A stretch of 64,000 bases of DNA from Pseudomonadota bacterium (GCA_016201105.1 JACQDN010000069.1:61442-125441), one strand, 5' to 3'. Shown: positions 45,006-53,704, counted from the first letter of the stretch. The notes: generated by a model from the letters alone, not told the origin. Numbers and translations are program-made.

Positions 45006-45028
45006 ATCAATTTTCTCATATCAATTTT
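45001..45028. repeat. 14-bp tandem duplication at a gene junction
   Basis: CTCATATCAATTTT occurs twice in direct tandem. One copy holds the start codon of the SnoaL-like gene; the other lies at the end of the dehydrogenase gene and includes its stop. Confidence 0.85.
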
Positions 45029-46049
45029 CCAGCATCACCTTGCATTGATGGGTGGGTTTGCGCAGCGCTTCGAACGCGTCCGGCAGCCCGTTCAGATCGA
45101 CGATATCGGTGACCATCTGCGAGACATCCACGCGATCGGACGCGATCATGGCGATCACATAGTCGAAATCGGCCGGACGATAGCCGAGCACGAACTGCAG
45201 TTCGAGTTCTTTCATGATGCCCATCAGCGGCATGATGGTATCGGCCTGCTGGCAAACACCGGCAATGACGATGCGCGCGCCGCGCGGTGCGTCCATCATC
45301 GCGCTGCCGATGAGGCCGGGCACGCCCACGCATTCGAAAATGACATCGGGACCCTTGCCCGCGATCTTTTCCACTTGCGGCGTCAAGGGCTGACTGGGAT
45401 CGACCGCATCGGTGGCACCGAACTTGGCTGCCATTTGCCGGCGCACCTCGGCGCGTTCGCTGACGATCACATGCCGCGCGCCCAGGAAATTCGCCCACAA
45501 CATGACGGCGAGCCCCACCGGCCCCGCGCCGATCACGAGCACGGTCGCGCCGCGGCTCATCTTGGCCATGTCCACGGCGTGGAGGCCGACGGCGAGCGGC
45601 TCCACCATGGCGCCTTCGCGAAAGGAAACGCTCTCAGGCAAACGATAAGCGCCGCTCGCGCCCACCCGCACATATTCGGCATAGGCGCCAGGGCTCTGTC
45701 CCAGGCCGATGCTGACGCCCTTGGAACACATGCCGCTGCCGAACAAGAAGTTCTTGCACGGGCTTGAATCGCCGCAACAGATGTAAGGAAAGCCGGCGAC
45801 GCGATCGCCAGGCTTCCACAGATGCGTGGCGTTCTTGCCGACCTCGACGACTTCGCCGGCAAATTCGTGGCCCATCACCGAACCCAATGCGAGCGGCATG
45901 ATGGAAGTGGGCTCCGTCATGTGCAGGTCGGAACCGCAAATGCCGCAGTTCTTCACTTTGAGCAGAATGTCGTGCGGACCCGGCACCGGATTGGCGATGT
46001 TTTCGATCGCCAACGGCCTGGACATTTCCTTGAAAACGGCGGCGCGCAT
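45021..46049 (-). CDS. Zinc-binding alcohol-dehydrogenase-family oxidoreductase
   Basis: A 342-residue medium-chain dehydrogenase. The catalytic zinc motif starts NCGICGSDLHM (Cys37 region) with GHEFAGEVVEVG (about 60); a structural-zinc-like Cys cluster has only CCGDSSPCKNF...MCSKG and is altered. The cofactor motif is VIGAGPVGLAVMLWA (about 172). Substrate unknown; threonine- or sorbitol-type polyol dehydrogenases are the nearest relatives by eye. It is divergent from the amidase with 94 bp between. Confidence 0.88.
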   Translation of the reverse strand: MRAAVFKEMSRPLAIENIANPVPGPHDILLKVKNCGICGSDLHMTEPTSIMPLALGSVMGHEFAGEVVEVGKNATHLWKPGDRVAGFPYICCGDSSPCKNFLFGSGMCSKGVSIGLGQSPGAYAEYVRVGASGAYRLPESVSFREGAMVEPLAVGLHAVDMAKMSRGATVLVIGAGPVGLAVMLWANFLGARHVIVSERAEVRRQMAAKFGATDAVDPSQPLTPQVEKIAGKGPDVIFECVGVPGLIGSAMMDAPRGARIVIAGVCQQADTIMPLMGIMKELELQFVLGYRPADFDYVIAMIASDRVDVSQMVTDIVDLNGLPDAFEALRKPTHQCKVMLEN

Positions 46050-46143
46050 GTGTTTCCTCGTTTGCGGAATGGCTTTGTGCTGACATTATGCGCGGGCGGG
46101 GCGCAACAAAAGAGCAAGCTTCTTCCCAGGTACGGAGACGGCA

Positions 46144-47574
46144 ATGGAATTGATTTACAAGACCGCGCGCGAAATGGCGGCTGACCTAGCGGCAAAGAGG
46201 ATTTCCGCGCGCGAACTGCTGAATGCGCATCTGGCCCGCAATGACGCGCTGGCAAAAAAACTCAACGCCGTCGTCGCCACCGACATTCCCCGCGCCGTGA
46301 AAACAGCCGAGGCGATCGACAATGCCCGCGCCAAAGGCGAGACGCTGGGCCTGCTCGCCGGCCTTCCCATGACCGTCAAAGACGGCTTCGACGTCGAAGG
46401 CTTGCCGGCAACCTCGGGCAATCCCGCCTTCGCGCATCGCGACGCCAAATGCGCCGATGCCGATCTGGTGCGGCTCACGCGCGCTCAAGACGCGGTGATC
46501 TGGGGAAAGACCAATGTGCCGTTCATGCTGGGCGATTTTCAGAGCTTCAATGCGATCTACGGCACGACCAATAATCCCTACGATGTGACGCGGGTGCCGG
46601 GTGGCTCGTCCGGCGGAGCGGCGGCGGCATTGGCCGCAGGCATTACGCCGCTCGAAATCGGTTCGGATATCGGCGGCTCGCTGCGGCACCCTGCGAACTT
46701 CTGCGGGGTGTGCTCTCTCAAGCCGACATGGAATGTGTTGCCGTTGCGCGGTCATATTCCGCCCGCGCCCGACCAGTATGTGGAAGGCGATCTCGGTGTT
46801 GGCGGACCGATGGCCCGCAATGTCGGGGACTTGCGGCTGTTGTGGAATGTACTGCGCGGCACGACCGGCGGTGTGAAGAAAGACGTCAAAGGCGCGCGCA
46901 TCGCGGTGTGGGATGAAGCCGAAGGCTTTCCGCTGTCGCAAGAAGTCAAAGAAGGGGTCGAGCGCGCTGCAAACGCCCTGGCTCAGCAAGGCGCGCGTGT
47001 CGAGCGCGTAAAATCGCCCGTCGATCCCAAGCGGTTGATGGAAAGCTATATGTGGCTGCTGGCGCCGATCATCGCCTCGGGCTTTCCCCCCAAGTTGCTC
47101 GCGCAGATGGAAAGCGTGCGGGCCTCCGATGAGAAAGCCATCGCCGCCGGCGCCGACGTGTGGGGCCCGGAATTCTATCGCCTCGCCTCCACTGCGCGCT
47201 TCTACGAGGTCGCGCAGGCGCAAGTCACCAGACAGGCCCTCAAGGATCAGTTGGCGGGATTCTTCAAACAGCACGATGCCATTGTGATGCCGATCACCCC
47301 GGTCACGGCCTTCCCGCACGATCACAGCGAGCCCTTCCACGCGCGCCGCGTGCAAGTCGACAACCGTGTGGTGCCCTATTTCACGATGTTGAGCTGGATT
47401 TCGCTGGCGACGGCGCTGCATTCCCCCGCGCTCGCGCTTCCGGCCGGGCAGACCAAGGCGGGCATGCCGGTGGGCGTGCAGATCGTCGGACCCGTCAACG
47501 GCGAAGACCGGCTGTTCGATATTGCCGCAGCGGCAGAAGAGGTTCTGGGCGGATTCCGCGCGCCGGCGGTGTAG
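46144..47574 (+). CDS. Amidase (amidase-signature family)
   Basis: A 476-residue amidase-signature hydrolase. The Ser-cisSer-Lys triad is visible: Lys in MTVKDGF (about 79), cis-Ser in PGGSSGGAAAALAAG (about 154-155) and the nucleophile Ser in GSDIGGSLRHP (about 179). The family hydrolyses amides such as fatty-acid, aryl or glutamyl amides. A GGAG site precedes the ATG. It is followed by a family A2 repeat and the flavin monooxygenase gene on the same strand. Confidence 0.92.
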   Translation: MELIYKTAREMAADLAAKRISARELLNAHLARNDALAKKLNAVVATDIPRAVKTAEAIDNARAKGETLGLLAGLPMTVKDGFDVEGLPATSGNPAFAHRDAKCADADLVRLTRAQDAVIWGKTNVPFMLGDFQSFNAIYGTTNNPYDVTRVPGGSSGGAAAALAAGITPLEIGSDIGGSLRHPANFCGVCSLKPTWNVLPLRGHIPPAPDQYVEGDLGVGGPMARNVGDLRLLWNVLRGTTGGVKKDVKGARIAVWDEAEGFPLSQEVKEGVERAANALAQQGARVERVKSPVDPKRLMESYMWLLAPIIASGFPPKLLAQMESVRASDEKAIAAGADVWGPEFYRLASTARFYEVAQAQVTRQALKDQLAGFFKQHDAIVMPITPVTAFPHDHSEPFHARRVQVDNRVVPYFTMLSWISLATALHSPALALPAGQTKAGMPVGVQIVGPVNGEDRLFDIAAAAEEVLGGFRAPAV

Positions 47575-47581
47575 GACGATA

Positions 47582-47720
47582 CCCACCCTCCCTTGGGAGG
47601 GTCGAAATTTGCTTCGCAAATTTCGAGGAGGATATGGAATGGAGCGCTTCCTTCCGCATCCTCCCCGAAAAATCTCTCGCTTCGCTCGAGATTTTGCGAC
47701 CCTCCCGAGGGAGGGTGGGT
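47582..47720. repeat. Family A2 palindromic repeat, copy 6
   Basis: Outer hairpins CCACCCTCCCTTGGGAGGG and CCCTCCCGAGGGAGGGTGG; inner hairpins GAAATTTGCTTCGCAAATTTC and AAAATCTCTCGCTTCGCTCG...ATTTT. It lies between two co-directional genes. Confidence 0.9.
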
Positions 47721-47790
47721 CAAGCGATGACTCGCGGCCCGCTGCTATGGCATAACCGGGTATCGCTATTTCACAATCGAAGGAACCCCC

Positions 47791-48969
47791 ATGACCATCA
47801 AGTTGCGCAACGGCATCTTCCTGGCGCCGTTTCATCCCGTCGACGAAGATCCGACACTGTGCATTCAGCGCGATCTGGAATTGGTAGAACACCTGGATCG
47901 TCTGGGCTACGACGAAGCCTGGATCGGCGAACATCATTCCGCCGGTTACGAAATCATCGCCAGCCCGGAAGTGTTCATCGCCGCGGCGGCTGAGCGCTCC
48001 ACGCGCATCAAGCTCGGCAGCGGCGTGATTTCGCTGCCCTATCACAACCCACTGATGACGGCGAACCGCGTGCTGCAGCTCGACCACCAGACCAAGGGCC
48101 GTTTTATGTTCGGTGTCGGCCCTGGGCTGCTGCCGTCGGACGCGTTCCAGATGGGCATCGATCCTTCCGTGCAGCGCGACCGCATGGTCGAAGCCATCGA
48201 AGTAATCCTCAAGCTCTTCGCCGGCGAGCGCGTGACGCACAAAAGCGCGTGGTTCGAATTGAAGGATGCGACCTGCCAACTGCGTCCCTATACCTGGCCG
48301 CATCCGGAAGTGTGCGTGGCATCCAGCGTGACGCCGTCGGGCGGCAAGCTCGCGGGCCGGCACGGCTTCGGCATGCTGTGCGTCGCCGCCACGCAAGCGG
48401 GCGGCTACGACGCGCTCGGCATCAATTGGAAGATCGCCAACGAAGTGGCCGCCGAAAATGGCCGCAAGATGGACCCCGAGCGCTTGCGCCTTGTGGGGCC
48501 CGTGCACATCGCGGAGACGCGCGAAGAGGCCTATAACAACGTCAAGTTCGGCTATTACAAATGGCAGGACTATTTCGCGGGCATCAGCGCTGTCGCCGGC
48601 CGCGAAACCATGAACAATCAAACGATCGAAGATGCGGTGAAAGAAGGCGTCATCGTCGTGGGCACGCCGGACGATGCCATCGCGCAGCTCCGCCGCCTGC
48701 AGGAAAAGCAGGGCGAGTTCGGCTGTTTCCTGCAGCTGGCGCACAACTGGGCGAACTTCGAGAACACCAAGAAGTCGTATGAGCTATGGCAGCGCCATGT
48801 GACGCCGGTGATCAACAAGGCGAACACCGCGCGCGAAGAGGCTTTCCAATGGGCGCGCACCAACAAGGAGCGCTTCATCGGAGCTGCCATGAGCGCTGCG
48901 ATGCAGACGATCCAGAAGCATCACGAGGAAGAAGCCAAGAAGGCCGGCGGCGCGAAGGCCGCGGAATAG
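47791..48969 (+). CDS. LLM-class flavin-dependent monooxygenase
   Basis: A 392-residue luciferase-like TIM-barrel oxygenase using reduced FMN. Motifs include GYDEAWIGEHHSAGYE (about 38-53), RIKLGSGVISLPYHNPL (about 71) and RFMFGVGPGLLPSDAF (about 102). It is close to the limonene 1,2-monooxygenase (LimB)-like subgroup by overall look; the substrate is not known. The C-terminal tail is Ala/Lys/Glu-rich. AAGGAA precedes the ATG. It ends 7 bp before the isochorismatase gene and likely forms an operon with it. Confidence 0.9.
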   Translation: MTIKLRNGIFLAPFHPVDEDPTLCIQRDLELVEHLDRLGYDEAWIGEHHSAGYEIIASPEVFIAAAAERSTRIKLGSGVISLPYHNPLMTANRVLQLDHQTKGRFMFGVGPGLLPSDAFQMGIDPSVQRDRMVEAIEVILKLFAGERVTHKSAWFELKDATCQLRPYTWPHPEVCVASSVTPSGGKLAGRHGFGMLCVAATQAGGYDALGINWKIANEVAAENGRKMDPERLRLVGPVHIAETREEAYNNVKFGYYKWQDYFAGISAVAGRETMNNQTIEDAVKEGVIVVGTPDDAIAQLRRLQEKQGEFGCFLQLAHNWANFENTKKSYELWQRHVTPVINKANTAREEAFQWARTNKERFIGAAMSAAMQTIQKHHEEEAKKAGGAKAAE

Positions 48970-48976
48970 TGCGATC

Positions 48977-49504
48977 GTGAGCGCCGCGCTTGTCATTATC
49001 GACGTGCAGCAGGGCATGTTCGCCGTGCCCGGCTTTCAGCCCTACGACGGCGAAGCGGTGGTCGAGCGCATCGCCGATCTGATCGCACGCGCGCGCAAGT
49101 CCCATGTGCCGATCTTTTTCGTGCAGCATGACGGCGGGCCGGACCATCCCTTCCATCGGGGCGCACCCGGCTTTGCGTTTCATCCCAAGCTCGCCCCGCG
49201 CGAGAGCGACGACGTGACGGTGAAGAACCGCTCCAGCGCTTTTCACGGCACCGATTTCGACGCCAAGCTGAAACGCGCCGGGATCGATCATCTTGTCGTC
49301 ACCGGCATGCAATCGGAATATTGCGTGGATTCCGCCATCCGCGGCGCTGTGGAGCGCGGCTATAAAGTGACGCTGGTGTCGGACGGCCATTCCACGGGCG
49401 ACACCAAAGTCGCCAAGGCCAAGGACATCATCGCCATTCAGAACGACACGATGAACGGAAGCTTCGCCACGGTGTGCAAGGCTGAAGAGATGAGAGTGTT
49501 TTAG
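48977..49504 (+). CDS. Isochorismatase-family cysteine hydrolase
   Basis: A 175-residue hydrolase. The catalytic triad is visible: Asp in LVIIDVQQGMF (about 9), Lys in VKNRSSAFHGTD (about 76) and Cys in SEYCVDSAIRGA (about 114). Members cleave amides, isochorismate or nicotinamide. The start is a GTG at 48977; no ATG fits the family N-terminus. It follows the flavin monooxygenase by 7 bp. Confidence 0.9.
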   Translation: MSAALVIIDVQQGMFAVPGFQPYDGEAVVERIADLIARARKSHVPIFFVQHDGGPDHPFHRGAPGFAFHPKLAPRESDDVTVKNRSSAFHGTDFDAKLKRAGIDHLVVTGMQSEYCVDSAIRGAVERGYKVTLVSDGHSTGDTKVAKAKDIIAIQNDTMNGSFATVCKAEEMRVF

Positions 49505-49538
49505 ACCGCGGATAACTTGAGCTACCCATAAATTAAGT

Positions 49539-49586
49539 CGTCATCGCCCGGCCCACGCTGTCGCTAGGCCTGTCCGGGCGACCCAT
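49539..49586. repeat. Palindromic repeat flanking GIY-YIG gene, left copy
   Basis: CGTCATCGCCCGG pairs with CCGGGCGACCCAT around a 22-bp loop. A second copy in inverse orientation closes the other side of the GIY-YIG gene. Confidence 0.85.
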
Positions 49587-49607
49587 TTTGTTTCTAATAC
49601 ACGCGAG

Positions 49608-49964
49608 ATGGAAAAGCGTTTCTTCGTGTACATACTCGCGAGCAAACCCTGGGGTACGCTCTATACGGGCATGACCAGTGATATCCAAGGTCGCGTCTTT
49701 CAACACAAGCACGGCATCTTCGACGGCTTCACGAAGAAATACGGCGTCAAGACACTTGTCTATTTCGAGGAGCATCCTCGCGCATTTGGCGCCATCAACC
49801 GAGAGAAGCGTATCAAAAAATGGCCGCGAGCTTGGAAGATCAACCTCATCCGCACCGACAATCCAGACTGGGATGATCTCGCCGCAGATTGGTATCCAGA
49901 TGTCATGACACCGGAAGAAACAGAAAGATGGGTCGCCCGGACAAGCCGGGCGATGACGGCGTAA
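49608..49964 (+). CDS. Stand-alone GIY-YIG nuclease-family protein
   Basis: A 118-residue UPF0213/YhbQ-type GIY-YIG domain. The core VYILASKPWGTLYTGMTSD carries the GIY-YIG pair (here VYI and LYTG), followed by Arg at RVFQHKHG and Glu at NREKRIKKW. The gene lies between two inverted copies of the same palindrome; the right copy encodes the last dozen residues (WVARTSRAMTA). Members are thought to be DNA nucleases of unclear purpose. The next gene, GFA, starts six bases after the stop. Confidence 0.88.
   Translation: MEKRFFVYILASKPWGTLYTGMTSDIQGRVFQHKHGIFDGFTKKYGVKTLVYFEEHPRAFGAINREKRIKKWPRAWKINLIRTDNPDWDDLAADWYPDVMTPEETERWVARTSRAMTA
49928..49958. repeat. Palindromic repeat flanking GIY-YIG gene, right copy
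   Basis: ATGGGTCGCCCGG and CCGGGCGATGACG form a tight hairpin around CAAG. It is the reverse complement of the left copy except for a shorter loop and overlaps the 3' end of the GIY-YIG reading frame. Confidence 0.9.
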
Positions 49965-49969
49965 GGGAA

Positions 49970-50407
49970 ATGGCACTCCATAGATCCATCGACGGCGGTT
50001 GCCATTGCGGCAATCTCACTTACGTCTTCGAGGCAAGCGCCGGTTTGGAAGAATTGGGCCTGCGCGCCTGCCTTTGCAGCTTCTGCCGTAGCCATGGCGC
50101 TCGCACCACCAGCGATCCCAACGGCGAAATCCGGATTTCCGTACGCCGATGGGACAAGCTTCTGCGTTACCGCTTCGGGCTGAAGACAGCCGACTTCTTC
50201 GTCTGCGCCGCGTGCGGGGCGTTCATCGGGGCGGTGATGAACGAAGGCGAAAGGACCTGGATGACCGTCAACGCAAACACCTTCAAGCCGCCGCCGCCGC
50301 TCGATTTTCCCGCGGTACCCCATGATTTCGAGGGGGAGGACGTGCCCGGCCGCATCAAGCGGCGCATGGCGCGCTGGACCCCGGTGAGCGCCATAGCGGG
50401 CGTCTAG
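49970..50407 (+). CDS. GFA-family (DUF636) zinc protein
   Basis: A 145-residue protein of the glutathione-dependent formaldehyde-activating-like family. Zinc ligands are in GCHCGNL (about 12-15), CLCSFCRSHG (about 38-43) and CAACGAFIG (about 77-80). Few members are shown to act on formaldehyde-glutathione; many have unknown substrates. The start at 49970 lies six bases after the GIY-YIG stop; longer frames upstream run through the repeat. Confidence 0.88.
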   Translation: MALHRSIDGGCHCGNLTYVFEASAGLEELGLRACLCSFCRSHGARTTSDPNGEIRISVRRWDKLLRYRFGLKTADFFVCAACGAFIGAVMNEGERTWMTVNANTFKPPPPLDFPAVPHDFEGEDVPGRIKRRMARWTPVSAIAGV

Positions 50408-50527
50408 GCTCTGCGAGGGGGAGACGCGGGCAAAAAGCCCGGTCAATTTTCACAAAGCTGTTCATCTTCCTGCCTTAGTTACAGCAAAATTCCAGGATTT
50501 CTTAACCCCGATGACGGCGTAGGGTTG

Positions 50528-50556
50528 TTGACGGCCCGCGTTTGCCAGCACAAAAT
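50528..50556 (+). promoter_or_regulatory. Promoter of the first DUF4189 gene
   Basis: TTGACG (50528-50533), 17 bp, CAAAAT (50551-50556), 24 bp before the ATG. The identical hexamers and spacing occur before the second copy. Confidence 0.55.
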
Positions 50557-50580
50557 TCCCGAGACTCTACGGGGGATCCC

Positions 50581-50982
50581 ATGAGAACCGCATTTCTTGG
50601 CGCAGCCCTTTTGATGATGGTGGCGACGCCTTCGCTCGCCGAACAACAAACCCATGCCGCGATCGCGATCTCGGCGAACACCGGTGCGTGGGGCCGCTCG
50701 TTCGATTACGGCACCCAGACGGAAGCCGAAACCGCGGCTCTTGAAGAATGCCGCAAGCATCTGGAAGGTCATTGGGACGACTGCAAGGTCGCAACCTGGA
50801 CGAACGGCGCATATTGCGCGGCAGTCGCCGTGAGCCATAACGAGGACGGTTCCGTCGCCTGGGGCAGCAACTCCGCGCCGACGTTGGGCACTGCCCGCGC
50901 CAAGGCAATGGAAACTTGCGCCGGCTACGCCGGCAAACCTTGCGACGAAGTCATCACCGACATCTGCTCGCAGAACTATTGA
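50581..50982 (+). CDS. DUF4189 domain-containing secreted protein (copy 1)
   Basis: A 133-residue protein with a signal peptide (MRTAFLGAALLMMVATPSLA, residues 1-20). The mature part AAIAISANTGAWGRSFDYGTQ begins a DUF4189 domain with six Cys, in pairs likely forming disulfides. The function is unknown; the family often appears as paralogues. Its neighbour at 51174 is a diverged tandem copy with the same promoter. Confidence 0.85.
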   Translation: MRTAFLGAALLMMVATPSLAEQQTHAAIAISANTGAWGRSFDYGTQTEAETAALEECRKHLEGHWDDCKVATWTNGAYCAAVAVSHNEDGSVAWGSNSAPTLGTARAKAMETCAGYAGKPCDEVITDICSQNY

Positions 50983-51124
50983 GTCTTCCTGCCCCCGCAA
51001 AGTGGGGAGGAAGAGTGTGTTCAAAATTTCGCGCGGTCCGATGTAATGTCAAAGCCGTTCATTTTCCCGCCTTGCCTACAGCCAACTTGCGAGGTTCCCT
51101 GCGCCGGATGGCGGCGTGGGGTCG

Positions 51125-51153
51125 TTGACGGCCCGCGGTTATAAGCACAAAAT
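51125..51153 (+). promoter_or_regulatory. Promoter of the second DUF4189 gene
   Basis: TTGACG (51125-51130), 17 bp, CAAAAT (51148-51153), 20 bp before the ATG. Sequence around it (GACGGCCCGCG...AGCACAAAATTCC) matches the first copy. Confidence 0.55.
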
Positions 51154-51173
51154 TCCTGAGAACGGGGGATCCG

Positions 51174-51581
51174 ATGAAAACTGCACTTCTGGGCGCTGCC
51201 GCGGTATTGATCGCTTTGGCAGCCGTACCCGCCAACGCCGGTCAACTCTTTGGCGCGATCGCAATTTCCCAAAACGCAAGCAATTGGGGCAAATCCTACG
51301 ATTACTCCACGCAAGAAGCTGCGAACGACAGAGCTCTCTCCGAATGTCGCGGAACTTTGAAAGGCCGCACCGACGACTGCAAGCTTACGACCGACGCGCC
51401 CGCGCCCTGGTGCGTGGCAGTCGCCGTAAAATACCAAGCTGACGGCACATATGGTGCTTGGGGCAGCGCCGCCGGAAAGACGACAGGTACGGCGCGCGTC
51501 AATGCGATGGACGAATGCGCAAAGTGGGCAAAGGACACTTGCAGCGAAGTCGTGGTCGACCTCTGCTCGCAGTACAATTGA
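51174..51581 (+). CDS. DUF4189 domain-containing secreted protein (copy 2)
   Basis: A 135-residue paralogue of the gene before it, with signal peptide (about 1-22, ending PANAG), the opening FGAIAISQNASNWGKSYDYST, six Cys in equivalent places and the same terminal DLCSQYN (versus DICSQNY). The two genes and their leaders arose by tandem duplication and have diverged. It ends 20 bp before the convergent acyl-CoA synthetase gene. Confidence 0.85.
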   Translation: MKTALLGAAAVLIALAAVPANAGQLFGAIAISQNASNWGKSYDYSTQEAANDRALSECRGTLKGRTDDCKLTTDAPAPWCVAVAVKYQADGTYGAWGSAAGKTTGTARVNAMDECAKWAKDTCSEVVVDLCSQYN

Positions 51582-51601
51582 AGCGGCGCAAGGCATCGTT
51601 C

Positions 51602-53386
51602 CTACAGCTTCGTGCGGCCTGACACGATTTCTTCGTAGCGTGCATCGTCGAGCGGCACATAGGTCTGCGTCGCGGGATCGATGACATAGAGGGGATCGCG
51701 AATGACGCGTGGATCGAACCCCTCTTTCACCAAATCCACCTTGCGCATTTTGAACGTGCCGGTGACTTGCATTTCCGGCTGCAGCCGCAAAAAGACCGGG
51801 CGCGCATAAAGCGGAAGTTTTCCCTTTAGAAGTCCTGCAAGGCCGGCGGCGTTGAATTCCGGCGCCGCGACGAGAGCGGCCATGCCGGCGCGCCCGTCCA
51901 TTCCCGGAACGCTCACGCCATAGACGTTGGCTTCGAGAATGCCGGGAACGACACCGAGCGCTTCGGCGACTTCGCTGGTGGCGACATTCTCGCCCTTCCA
52001 GCGAAAGGTGTCGCCGATACGGTCGACGAAATAGAAATAACCCAGGCTGTCGCGGCGCAGCAGGTCTCCGGTGCGAAACCAGGCATCGTCCTTCTCGAAC
52101 ACATTGCGCAAAATTTTCTTCTGGGTGTCCGCAGCCGCTGTGTAGCCTTCGAACGTCTTGCCGGCCGCATTCTCGATCTTGCCAATGGCCTCGCCTGCTT
52201 CTCCGGGCGGGCATTCGATGCAGAAGCCGTTTGCATCGCGCACCGGCATTTCCTGCTCGATATCGAAGCGCACGAGGCGGGTGAGAAAAATGCCGCGCAT
52301 ATAGTCGGGCATGCGGCCCACCGCGCCGACCGTGCCGTCATAATTGAGCATCGACACGTTGCCTTCGGTGGCACCGTAGAATTCGACGATTCTGGGAATT
52401 GCAAAGCGCTTTTGAAATTCGGGCCAGATTTCGGGCCTGAGGCCGTTTCCCGTGATAACGCGCAAGGAATGATCGCGTTCGTGGGCCATATCCGGCGCCG
52501 TGAGGAGATAGCGGCAGAGCTCGCCGATATATTGGAAGAAGGTCGCCTTGTAGGCGAAGCAATCGTCCCAGAACTCATGCACCGAGAACTTGCGTTTGAT
52601 GATGATCGCACCGCCTGTCGTAAACGCCGGCCCCAACGCACAGATCCCGCCCGCGGTGTGATAGAGCGGCAGCACGTTGTACATGCGATCGGATTCGCGC
52701 GCGTTCAAGCCGCCGGCAAATCCGTACATTATGTAGAGCATGCGCAAATGGCTGATATTGGCGGCCTTCGGCAGCCCCGTGGTGCCGGAGGTGAAGATAT
52801 AAAACGCGATGTCCTTGCAGAGGGTGCCGGCGCGCGCGCGGTTTCCGAAAGCGTCGGCGGAGACGCCGGCGAGCGCCATATCCAAATTCTGCCCACCCTC
52901 TTCGCTCGTGATCCAGGCCGTGGGCGGATTTTCGATCTGCGGCAGGACTTCGCGGTAGGCATCGCCAAGCTCGGCGCCCAGCACCAGATGGCGCGCGCCC
53001 GCCACATTGACGGAATGGGCGAGCGGGTTCCCGCGCAGATTGGTGTTGATCAGGGCCACGACCGCGCCGAGCTTCAAGAGGCCGAGCCAGGCGAGGATAT
53101 AGTCGGGGCGGTTCTCCATCAGCAGCGCCACCACCTCGCCGCGTTTGATGCCTTGCGCTTGGCCCCAGCGCGCATAGCGGTTGGCGAAAGCGTCGACTTC
53201 GCGATAGGTGAGCGTTTTGTCGCGATAAAGAATCGCGATGTTGGCGGGCTTGGTCTTCGCAAAGCCTTCCACGATATCGACGATGGTGATGGGCGAATCG
53301 GGACGCACATGCCGCATGCGCCACAGCGTTCGCCCGATGCTCGTGATATAGATGGCCTCTCGCGCGATCGCGTCGTACAGGCCCAT
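51602..53386 (-). CDS. Long-chain acyl-CoA synthetase (FATP-like)
   Basis: An adenylate-forming enzyme of the fatty-acid transport protein/very-long-chain acyl-CoA synthetase group, activating fatty acids to CoA thioesters. Motifs: the P-loop-like FYIFTSGTTGLPKAA (about 195), VEFYGATEGNVS (about 330), TGDLLRRDSLGYFYFVDR and DTFRWKGENVATSEVAE. The start at 53386 (MGLYDAIAREAIY) is chosen because GGGGGCG lies ahead of it; upstream frames overlap the divergent TusA gene. It has 594 residues. Confidence 0.9.
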   Translation of the reverse strand: MGLYDAIAREAIYITSIGRTLWRMRHVRPDSPITIVDIVEGFAKTKPANIAILYRDKTLTYREVDAFANRYARWGQAQGIKRGEVVALLMENRPDYILAWLGLLKLGAVVALINTNLRGNPLAHSVNVAGARHLVLGAELGDAYREVLPQIENPPTAWITSEEGGQNLDMALAGVSADAFGNRARAGTLCKDIAFYIFTSGTTGLPKAANISHLRMLYIMYGFAGGLNARESDRMYNVLPLYHTAGGICALGPAFTTGGAIIIKRKFSVHEFWDDCFAYKATFFQYIGELCRYLLTAPDMAHERDHSLRVITGNGLRPEIWPEFQKRFAIPRIVEFYGATEGNVSMLNYDGTVGAVGRMPDYMRGIFLTRLVRFDIEQEMPVRDANGFCIECPPGEAGEAIGKIENAAGKTFEGYTAAADTQKKILRNVFEKDDAWFRTGDLLRRDSLGYFYFVDRIGDTFRWKGENVATSEVAEALGVVPGILEANVYGVSVPGMDGRAGMAALVAAPEFNAAGLAGLLKGKLPLYARPVFLRLQPEMQVTGTFKMRKVDLVKEGFDPRVIRDPLYVIDPATQTYVPLDDARYEEIVSGRTKL

Positions 53387-53411
53387 GAACGAATCGCCCC
53401 CGAAAGAACGC

Positions 53412-53684
53412 ATGGACGATAGTTTCGCCGGATCGATCCACAAAGCGGACTCAAGGCCGCAAGAGGCGCTACACGACTTTCGCGGGCTCAAATGCCCCCT
53501 GCCCGCTCTGCTGGCGCGCCGCGCGCTGGAACGAGCGCCGGCGGGATATGTCATCGCCGTCCTGACCGACGATCCCATGGCACCGATCGACGTGCCGCAT
53601 ATGTGCCGGCAGGAAGGTTATGAAGCATTGGAGATGCGCCGGGATGGCGCGGAGACGCTGATACAGTTGCGCAAGCCGCTCTGA
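53412..53684 (+). CDS. TusA-family sulfurtransferase
   Basis: A 90-residue protein with the TusA signature FRGLKCPLPALLARRAL (Cys-Pro-x-Pro). TusA-type proteins carry persulfide sulfur, for tRNA thiolation or cofactor synthesis. An N-terminal extension of about 22 residues precedes the fold. It is divergent from the acyl-CoA synthetase with only 25 bp between the start codons, so one promoter must lie inside the other gene. Confidence 0.85.
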   Translation: MDDSFAGSIHKADSRPQEALHDFRGLKCPLPALLARRALERAPAGYVIAVLTDDPMAPIDVPHMCRQEGYEALEMRRDGAETLIQLRKPL

Positions 53685-53704
53685 CCCTCCAAAATCAAAT
53701 AAAT

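Noticed and set aside
46186..48744. 852-codon minus-strand frame across amidase and flavin monooxygenase
   Set aside because: It spans two well-recognised plus-strand genes and the repeat between them.
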